A stretch of 39,171 bases of DNA, taken from positions 1-39,171 of the forward strand of contig CAZFAJ010000022.1 of the NCBI GenBank assembly GCA_964517005.1, given 5' to 3'. The DNA comes from CAYVBJ01 sp964517005. Lineage in GTDB: Bacteria > Bacteroidota > Rhodothermia > Balneolales > Balneolaceae. Both the position numbers and the translations under genes were made by a program. This document shows positions 32,763-39,171 of the stretch, in pieces (position 1 is the stretch's first letter; each line of letters starts with the position of its first letter). The notes beneath the pieces were generated by a model. The model saw nothing but the letters and a program-made list of their open reading frames with translations, ran no database searches and had not been told where the DNA came from.

Positions 32763-34670
32763 TCAGAAGCCGGGATTTTGTTGCAACTGTGCTTCACCAC
32801 CTACTTCACTCAAATCAATTTGTCTTTGTGGAATCGGGTAGTATTCATTTTTACCCGGCGTAAACGTAGCGCCAGGTGCCAGTGTGTTTGGCAGTGCAGT
32901 AGCTTCAAATTGCCATGCACGGTTAATTTCACGGTCTGCAATGCCCCATCTTACAAGGTCAAAGAACCGATGGCCTTCAAGTGCAAGCTCAATTCTGCGT
33001 TCGTGCCAAACGATTTCACGTGCCTGTTGCTGGCTTCCGAGTGATCCCGGGGGATATGTATCGATCTCATAATTGGGTTCGGGATACTCATTCCAGTTAT
33101 TAATATCGCCAACGTCGCCGCCCAGGAAGGTAAAGGTACTGTTAAGATCTTCTCTGACAACAAAATTGCCTGCGTTCAGATCCACAAGATCTAACATTTC
33201 ATTTTCACTTCCTACAATGGCCGCTGCAAACTCTCTGTTCAGGTCATTGCTAACCATGCCATCCGGCCTTGCAGCACGTTCGCGCACTCTGTTTACGTAG
33301 ATACGAGCCTGATCAATGGATCCTGCTTCAATCTCTGCTTCCGCAGCCATCAGCAGAACATCGGCAAACCGTATTACATTAATATTATGTGCTGTACCAG
33401 GTGCCCACTGGTTATTGTCAGCGAACTGATCTTCCTGTGATTGCCAGTAAACTTTTTTCTTGGGAGCATAGGGTCCGGAGAAATCCTGGTCACGTACCCA
33501 GCGGTTTCCGGGGTGCGGGCCCCAATCGTGATAAGGGACACCGCGTCGGCCAACTGTCCAGTCTAATCGTGGATCCAGTGTGCCGGCATATGGCTCAAAC
33601 TGTACATCGGATGGTATACCCTGATCATTTTTGACACTTTCGCTGTTAAAATTTCCAATGATCGGCAACCCGTCTTCTGTCCTGTAAGAGTTCACAAGAT
33701 CCTGGGTAGCCTGGAAAAATCCACAGCAACGGAAGGGGCTGTTGAATGGGAAGTTAAGCATTGCACCATGATTGGCTCTGGTGATATCACCTGTACCATC
33801 ATTAGCCACTTGCTGGACACTAAATACAGCTTCCGGATTTCCGGTCTCTTTTGCAGGGTCAAAAGCGTCCCAGTAATTTTCTGCGAGGTCATAAGGAACT
33901 CCCTCAGAAGTTACACCACTTGATATTACCTGATCAAAGATGGTTTTTGCTTCTCCCCATTTCTGCTGATAAACAAATGTTTTTCCGAGATAGGCACCGG
34001 CAGCCCATTTATTTACACGTGCTACTTGTGATTGTACTTCAGGAAGATTATCAAAGGCAAATTGAAAATCAGCTTCGATATTTGGCCATATTTCTTCGTC
34101 ATTCGGCTGGTTTACATCCTCTGTATTCTCATCTATCCAGGGGACTCTGAAATACATTTTCCGAAGTTCAAAGTAGAAATGGCCTCTCAGAAATCGGGCT
34201 TCAGCAGCCACATTGTTAATTTGTTCGGGACTCATATCTTCAACTTGCTGCAATACTCTTAACACTGCATTTGCACGGGTAACACCTTCAAAAAGTGATT
34301 GCCACTTGCTGTCAAAGAAACCTACAGACGGATCTGAGTTGCCCCTTTGAATTGAGTTGATAGGAGCCTGGTCGCCGGCATTGGAGCCTTTGTGGGCATC
34401 ACCGGCAACAATATCACCGTAAATCCAGTTGTGCTGGGATTTTTCCCAGGGAAGGCCGGGTACTTCCCATCCGCCACCATCCAGCCTTGCATAGGCGCCT
34501 ATAAGCTGAGCATTTACACCCTGCTCGTTTGCCAGTACCTGTTCACTGAGAGATCCTCTTGCAGGTTCCGTTAAAAAATCATCACATCCATACAGCAACA
34601 GCATCCCGCTAACTACTGTAAGTACACTTAATAACTTATATTTGGTTTTGTTTATAAACATAATTGTCAT
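32763..34670 (-). CDS. SusD/RagB-family outer-membrane nutrient-binding lipoprotein
   Basis: 635 residues. The lipoprotein signal ends with lipobox Y-G-C (about residues 27-29), followed by DDFLTEPARGSLSEQ, a usual SusD start. TPR-like helical segments (MSPEQINNVAAEARFLRGHFYF, about 143-165) and the C-terminal RRIELALEGHRFFDLVRWG (about 565-585) are characteristic. It caps the SusC barrel and captures the ligand. It starts 8 bp after the susC stop, so the two are co-transcribed and probably translationally coupled. ATGs at 34670 and 34661 are both possible starts; the signal peptide is complete with either. Longer than typical SusD (~500-550 residues); ligand unknown. Confidence 0.95.
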   Translation of the reverse strand: MTIMFINKTKYKLLSVLTVVSGMLLLYGCDDFLTEPARGSLSEQVLANEQGVNAQLIGAYARLDGGGWEVPGLPWEKSQHNWIYGDIVAGDAHKGSNAGDQAPINSIQRGNSDPSVGFFDSKWQSLFEGVTRANAVLRVLQQVEDMSPEQINNVAAEARFLRGHFYFELRKMYFRVPWIDENTEDVNQPNDEEIWPNIEADFQFAFDNLPEVQSQVARVNKWAAGAYLGKTFVYQQKWGEAKTIFDQVISSGVTSEGVPYDLAENYWDAFDPAKETGNPEAVFSVQQVANDGTGDITRANHGAMLNFPFNSPFRCCGFFQATQDLVNSYRTEDGLPIIGNFNSESVKNDQGIPSDVQFEPYAGTLDPRLDWTVGRRGVPYHDWGPHPGNRWVRDQDFSGPYAPKKKVYWQSQEDQFADNNQWAPGTAHNINVIRFADVLLMAAEAEIEAGSIDQARIYVNRVRERAARPDGMVSNDLNREFAAAIVGSENEMLDLVDLNAGNFVVREDLNSTFTFLGGDVGDINNWNEYPEPNYEIDTYPPGSLGSQQQAREIVWHERRIELALEGHRFFDLVRWGIADREINRAWQFEATALPNTLAPGATFTPGKNEYYPIPQRQIDLSEVGGEAQLQQNPGF

Positions 34671-34678
34671 TTAAATTT

Positions 34679-37600
34679 TTAAAGGATTGAAAGATTGACT
34701 CCAAAAATGAACTGCTTTGGTGTTGGAAACTGACCTTCATCAATTCCAAAGTTGGTACTTCCGCCACCACCGCCACCGGGGAAGAATCCGACTTCGGGAT
34801 CCGGGCCGGTGTAGTCAGTGATCGTTACCAGATTATTTAGTTGAACAAATACTCTCAGATTTCCGATCCCAAATCTGTCCTGGAAGCTTTGTGGAACCGT
34901 GTACCCAAGTGTTACATTTCTCAGCCTCCAGTAGGAGCCGTCTTCAACAAAGAATGAACTCGGGCTGCCGTTCGTACTGAACGTACCAACATTTTCCTGG
35001 ATGGGTAACGTTGCGTTCGAATTATCAGCACCCGGGACGAAGGCATCTGTAAGTGTACGTGTGCTTTTGGCGCCGTTGAATGATGGAAAGAAGTCTGTCC
35101 ACCATCTCACCTGGTTCCAGATATCGTTGCCTTGTGACGTGAACCAGAACATGCTTACATCCCAGTTTTTATAGTTGGCACCAAGATCAATTCCCATTGT
35201 GAAGTCTGCATTCGGATCACCTATAAACGTTCTGTCATCGGCGGTGATTTCACCGTCTCCGTTAACATCGCGAAACCGGAATCTGCCCACTCCAGCTTCA
35301 GTTTGATATTCACCGCTGGGTGCACCTGCATTCAGCTGGTCAATTTCAGCCTGGTCCTGGAAAAATCCATCTACAACAAAACCGAAGAAGGACGAAACCG
35401 GCTGGCCGACTTCATTGCGAACAAAATTCTGTCCGACAAATCTTCTGCTTTCCTGGCTGAAACTGGATACACCTTCAGCCACTTTTGTGATTTCATTGTT
35501 GAAAGATGTAAAATTCACACCTCCTCTGATCTGCAGATCATTGTTAATATTATGCGTAGAAGATAAGGTGACATCAATACCTGTATTCCTCATATTTGCA
35601 ATATTGACAAAAGGCGCGGTTGCACTGCCGGCCGTTCCCGGAAGTTCAGGATTGAAGAGCAGATCCCTGACATCTTTCCAGTACCACTCAAAATCTACGT
35701 CCACTCTGTTGGCAAACAGACTGGTTACAAAACCGACATTTACATTCAGTACCTCTTCCCACTGTGCATTTGGATTTCCAATCTGATCCAGCAGAAATCC
35801 CTCCTGGGTACCGGAGTTACTTCCATCTATCGGGAAGAAAGAACTGCCTCTGTCGGATGCAAACAAGGTAAATTGATTCGATGTCGGAACGTTTTGTTCA
35901 TTCCCAATCAGACCGACACTTGTTTTAATTCTGAATTCGTCGATAAAATTGAGGTTGAAATCCTGGAAGAATGGTTCACTGCTGATACGCCAGCCAACAC
36001 TACCGGATGGAAATGTACCCCATCGGTTTCCTTTACTAAACCTGGATGATCCGTCATGTCGTACCGTAGCCGATAACAGGTATTTATCATCATAGCTATA
36101 GTCAACCCGGCCGAAAAAGGATGCTAATGTATTTTGGAATTCGAACCCGGAGGTATTTCGGTTCCCGGATGCATTGGACAAATTCACAAAATTTTCATCA
36201 AAAGAGAAAAATCCATCTGCCGTGGCACCATTGAATTTGAATGAATTTTTGAAAATTTCTGTACCGACAAGTACTTCATAATCATGTTTATTATAGGTGT
36301 CAGTGTATTTGACAGTACTGTTAAACGTCCAGTTAAAAGCATTAACATCATTTACTGTGAGTACATTGGTGACATCATTTTCCTGGTTTTCGAAAGTTGG
36401 GAATTGAAAAAACTGGCTTGAATTATTAATCAATTCACCGCCGAAGCTTGTCCTTGCAACGATCTTTTCAGTCAGGTCAATTTCACCAAATACATTACCA
36501 ATCAATCTCCTGTCTTCCTGATCGTTGTTTCTTGTTCTTTCCATGATTGCCACCGGGTTAAAGGCGTTACCCAGGGGAGCACCAAATGCTCCTCCAAAAT
36601 TTCCCTGAATATCGAAGACGGGAATAATGGGCTGCTGCCGGAATGCCATACCAATTGCACTTCCCTCAGTAAGAGATGCAACCTGGGGATTTTCAGTAAT
36701 ACTATAAGTAAGATTTTCACCAATTCTGATATTTTCTCCGATGTTGAAACTGGTGTTGGCTCTGAAATTATATCTTTCCCGGCCGGTTCTCATCAGGGTA
36801 CCTTTCTGATCAGTAAAATTTATAGAAAAGAGGTAATTTCCAATTGCACTTCCGCCGCTTACAGAAATATTGTGTGCCTGCTGCAATTCTTCGGAAAAAA
36901 GTTCATTAAACCAGTCGGTTCCTTCTTTATTAGCTCTTGTAATTCTTACGAAATCATTCAGAAGTGCAGGATCATTGAATTCAGGGATTACAAAGTAACT
37001 GTCCAAATCCACTTCACCTTCCATGGCTCCAGTCGGTGCAATAAAGTCGGGAAGAACGGGTGATGTGCCATCGCCGTAAAGAGGATGGGGACGCGGGTTG
37101 TTAATTCGGTCAGTAGCAATCCAAAGCAGATCTGCATGTTGCTGAGGTGTGGCAATGTCAAAGGGATTGTCGCGCCCTTGCCAGTCAACACCAACAGAAC
37201 CGCTGTAATTGAGCTGAACTTTGCCCTTTCCTTTTTTTGTCGTAACAACAATAACTCCGTTTGCAGCTCTTGCTCCGTAAACCGCTGCAGAAGAAGCATC
37301 CTTCAACACCTGGATTGATTCAATATCATTTGGGTTTAGGTCATCAATATTTTCAATAGAAACACCATCTACAATATAAAGTGGTGTGTTATCGCCAAAT
37401 GTATTGATCCCCCTGATTCTGATATTGGGTGATTCACCGGGCTGGCCGGAACTGGTTACAGAAACTCCGGATGCGGCACCTTGCAATTGCTTGGTAACCA
37501 AATCACCGGATGCGGACAATCTTTCAAAATTATCCATTTCAACTACTGCAATGGATCCTGTAAAATCTCTACGCTGCTGCTCACTGTAACCTGTTACTAC

Positions 37601-38023
37601 CAGTTCATCTCCGAGCAAAATGCTTGGCTCCATTTCCACATCTATGGTTCTGCGACCTTCAATCGGAATTTCCTGAGACTCAAATCCGATAAAAGAAAAA
37701 CGAAGAGTCCCGTCACCATCGGAAACTGTTAGGCTATACCGCCCTTCCAAATCGGTTGTTGTACCCCTGTCAGTTCCAACCAAAATTATAGTAACCCCGG
37801 TTAGTGGCTGCCCCGTCTCCTGCTCGGTAACGGTTCCGGAGATATCTAATTCATTTTGAGCATATCCGTCCTGGATATTGATACTTAAATCAAAAATCAA
37901 AAATAATAGCAGTATTGTAACAGACATTATTTTTGCTTTGATTTTAACATCTTTCAGTATTCTGCAATGATTACAGAAATTCTGAAAGCGCTGCTTTTTT
38001 TCCGGTAGCAATTTTACATACAT
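34679..38023 (-). CDS. SusC/RagA-family TonB-dependent outer-membrane receptor
   Basis: 1114 residues. The mature protein begins with a carboxypeptidase-D regulatory-like domain (about 60-135: ISGTVTEQETGQPLTGVTI ... YSLTVSDG). Next is the plug domain (about 150-265), with NIRIRGI, PLYIVDG and IESIQVLKDASSAAVYGARAANGVIVVTTKKG, which are diagnostic for SusC. The remaining ~830 residues form the barrel, ending FGVNLSIL. It imports a ligand bound by SusD, driven by TonB. The frame opens with about 32 basic, Cys-containing residues before the hydrophobic signal core (MSVTILLLFLIFDL). An alternative ATG at 37927 (Met33) would give an ordinary-length signal peptide, so the true start is uncertain. 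A glycine run (PGGGGGGS) lies near the C-terminus. It heads the susC-susD-FG-GAP transcript and diverges from a creatininase-family gene. Confidence 0.95.
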   Translation of the reverse strand: MYVKLLPEKKQRFQNFCNHCRILKDVKIKAKIMSVTILLLFLIFDLSINIQDGYAQNELDISGTVTEQETGQPLTGVTIILVGTDRGTTTDLEGRYSLTVSDGDGTLRFSFIGFESQEIPIEGRRTIDVEMEPSILLGDELVVTGYSEQQRRDFTGSIAVVEMDNFERLSASGDLVTKQLQGAASGVSVTSSGQPGESPNIRIRGINTFGDNTPLYIVDGVSIENIDDLNPNDIESIQVLKDASSAAVYGARAANGVIVVTTKKGKGKVQLNYSGSVGVDWQGRDNPFDIATPQQHADLLWIATDRINNPRPHPLYGDGTSPVLPDFIAPTGAMEGEVDLDSYFVIPEFNDPALLNDFVRITRANKEGTDWFNELFSEELQQAHNISVSGGSAIGNYLFSINFTDQKGTLMRTGRERYNFRANTSFNIGENIRIGENLTYSITENPQVASLTEGSAIGMAFRQQPIIPVFDIQGNFGGAFGAPLGNAFNPVAIMERTRNNDQEDRRLIGNVFGEIDLTEKIVARTSFGGELINNSSQFFQFPTFENQENDVTNVLTVNDVNAFNWTFNSTVKYTDTYNKHDYEVLVGTEIFKNSFKFNGATADGFFSFDENFVNLSNASGNRNTSGFEFQNTLASFFGRVDYSYDDKYLLSATVRHDGSSRFSKGNRWGTFPSGSVGWRISSEPFFQDFNLNFIDEFRIKTSVGLIGNEQNVPTSNQFTLFASDRGSSFFPIDGSNSGTQEGFLLDQIGNPNAQWEEVLNVNVGFVTSLFANRVDVDFEWYWKDVRDLLFNPELPGTAGSATAPFVNIANMRNTGIDVTLSSTHNINNDLQIRGGVNFTSFNNEITKVAEGVSSFSQESRRFVGQNFVRNEVGQPVSSFFGFVVDGFFQDQAEIDQLNAGAPSGEYQTEAGVGRFRFRDVNGDGEITADDRTFIGDPNADFTMGIDLGANYKNWDVSMFWFTSQGNDIWNQVRWWTDFFPSFNGAKSTRTLTDAFVPGADNSNATLPIQENVGTFSTNGSPSSFFVEDGSYWRLRNVTLGYTVPQSFQDRFGIGNLRVFVQLNNLVTITDYTGPDPEVGFFPGGGGGGSTNFGIDEGQFPTPKQFIFGVNLSIL

Positions 38024-38497
38024 ATTATATGAGGTTTTATTTTAGGATTTAAGAGAGCAAGCATTATAAGGATGATGATCCATCCGCCCTTCCCCAAGGC
38101 TATTTATAACTTTTGCGTAACATTCTTCATATGATAATATAAAATAGAGCCCATTAATTAAAGATTTTTTACACAATTATTATTATAAATCACTTTGTAG
38201 TAGTATAATATTTGACTTCAGGGCAGAGTTTTTAAAAACGAAAAACTGTTAAAAACCTTTGTTATTAGAATAAAAAGGGTGATTTTTTTTAAAAATTACA
38301 GGTTCTATTAAAAGTAATGACTTTATGTTGCCCTATTATGGAACCGGTTCCAAAATTTGTTTAACATTTTTAGTGAATCTCACATATACAAAAGATTCTG
38401 GCTGAAGCGAAAAATGAAATCGGTAATTGAGAGAGTATGAGTATTTTTTCTCGGTAAGTAATGATTGAAAAATCAAAACATCGTAACTGAAATAGAC
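38024..38497. other. Divergent regulatory region between susC and creatininase-family genes
   Basis: 474 bp, strongly AT-rich, with no gene seen. It includes the LacI-type palindrome at 38339-38352 and must hold both divergent promoters. A TAGCCTTG element (one mismatch from TAnnTTTG), about 70 bp upstream of susC on the minus strand, is a weak promoter candidate. The susC leader would then be long. Confidence 0.45.
38339..38352. promoter_or_regulatory. Perfect CG-centred palindrome, LacI-family-type operator candidate
   Basis: TGGAACCGGTTCCA is a perfect 14-bp palindrome with the central CG that is characteristic of LacI-family operators. It lies about 145 bp before the creatininase-family start and 315 bp from susC, in a gene-free divergent region. 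No LacI-type regulator is in the window; it may be beyond the right edge. Confidence 0.5.
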
Positions 38498-39171
38498 ATG
38501 CGCCCATACATATTATCGGAAACAAACTGGAAATCTATTAAGGACAGAGAAATAGAATTGGCTGTTTTGCCGTGGGGAGCAACCGAAGCACATAATTACC
38601 ATTTGCCCTATGGTACAGATAATTTGCAGGTTGAACAGATAGCAGCAAGTGCAGCTTGCATAGCACATGACCGGGATGCAAGAATTATTGTTTTGCCTGT
38701 GATTCCTTATGGTGTAAATACCGGTCAGAGCGACATTAAACTAGATATGAATATCTATCCATCTACCCAGGCTGCCATACTGAATGATATCTGCGAAACA
38801 CTCAATCGCCAGGGAATTTACAAATTACTGATACTTAACGGTCACGGGGGCAATAACTTCAAATCTATAATTCGCGAGACTGGAAGGCGATATCCGAATA
38901 TGTTTATTTCTCTTTGTCACTGGTTCCAGTCACTGGATAAATTAAAATATTTTGAACATACCGGAGATCATGCGGATGAAATGGAGACCAGTTTGATGCT
39001 CTATTTAAAAAATGAATGGGTTCTTCCCTTGAAAGAGGCGGGGGATGGCAAGACAAATAAATTTAAAATCAAGGCTCTGAATGAAAATTGGGCATGGGCT
39101 GAAAGAGAATGGCCGAAAGTAACCGAAGACACGGGCGTGGGAAATCCGGCAAAAGCAACAGCAGAAAAAGG
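38498..39171 (+). CDS. Creatininase-family amidohydrolase (truncated by window edge)
   Basis: An ATG at 38498 opens a frame that runs off the right edge (224 codons seen). The metal-binding motifs of the creatininase family are present: GATEAHNYHLPYGTDN with Glu, His and Asp ligands (about residues 27-42), NGHGGN (about 119-124) and HADEMETSLML (about 165-175). Members include creatinine amidohydrolase, FAPy deformylase (ArfB), MftE and 3-dehydro-scyllo-inosose hydrolase (IolN), so the substrate is open. Location beside a SusC/SusD locus and a LacI-type palindrome favours a catabolic role, such as hydrolysis of an imported amide or oxidised sugar (inference). There is no signal peptide, so it acts in the cytoplasm. 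The C-terminus is not visible. Confidence 0.88.
   Translation, partial: MRPYILSETNWKSIKDREIELAVLPWGATEAHNYHLPYGTDNLQVEQIAASAACIAHDRDARIIVLPVIPYGVNTGQSDIKLDMNIYPSTQAAILNDICETLNRQGIYKLLILNGHGGNNFKSIIRETGRRYPNMFISLCHWFQSLDKLKYFEHTGDHADEMETSLMLYLKNEWVLPLKEAGDGKTNKFKIKALNENWAWAEREWPKVTEDTGVGNPAKATAEK

Overview
The window looks like chromosomal DNA from a Bacteroidota/Balneolota-type bacterium (Balneolaceae is my best guess). The reasons are a SusC/SusD pair with an FG-GAP/ASPIC lipoprotein, a SusA-like GH13 enzyme, LVIVD and YVTN propeller proteins, many exported proteins ending their signal peptides in AQ or SQ, weak Shine-Dalgarno signals, one good TAnnTTTG-type promoter, and moderate GC with AT-rich intergenic DNA. 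No tRNA, rRNA, CRISPR array or intact transposon was seen. Two 100-N assembly gaps (2391-2490 and 11261-11360) lie inside short repeats.

Layout. 1-86: start of a lipoprotein gene, minus strand. 422-2275: periplasmic GH13 cyclomaltodextrinase/neopullulanase. 2336-2545: GC-rich 7-bp tandem repeat with a gap. 2549-6710 (minus): M29 aminopeptidase and glycine dehydrogenase gcvP. 7014-11125: Ig-like/LVIVD propeller, YVTN propeller with a Met/His-rich insert, and a ZIP metal transporter, followed by a palindromic repeat cluster with the second gap. 11455-14535 (minus): hydroxyacid dehydrogenase, mnmD-type tRNA methyltransferase and iron alcohol dehydrogenase, with AATTNNN heptad repeats in both spacers. 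14714-15904: M20 amidohydrolase.

15985-23984 is a dense signalling block: a membrane kinase with a GAF and seven PAS domains, its NarL-type regulator, a degenerate stand-alone receiver, a four-PAS HisKA_2 protein whose ATPase domain has lost its G-boxes, and a CheY-like receiver joined stop-to-start. Two paralogous outer-membrane barrel proteins follow (24083-25746). Next comes a 0.9-kb gene-free stretch holding the C-terminal remnant of an IS200-like/RAYT transposase among REP-like hairpins, then the bifunctional (p)ppGpp enzyme (26652-28904).

29074-38023 (minus) is a nutrient-uptake locus in transcription order susC, susD, FG-GAP/ASPIC lipoprotein, with a strong hairpin terminator before the third gene. 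A creatininase-family gene diverges from susC and runs off the right edge (38498 onward). A perfect CG-centred palindrome of LacI-operator type lies between them.

The most unusual element is the 20787-23984 group. A receiver missing most catalytic residues sits beside a histidine-bearing protein with an apparently dead ATPase, which suggests a PAS-controlled phosphotransfer or scaffold module rather than a normal two-component pair. Other points of interest are the recurrent 7-bp periodicity of unrelated intergenic repeats, the palindromes before the ZIP gene, and the 7+7 FG-GAP architecture of the lipoprotein.
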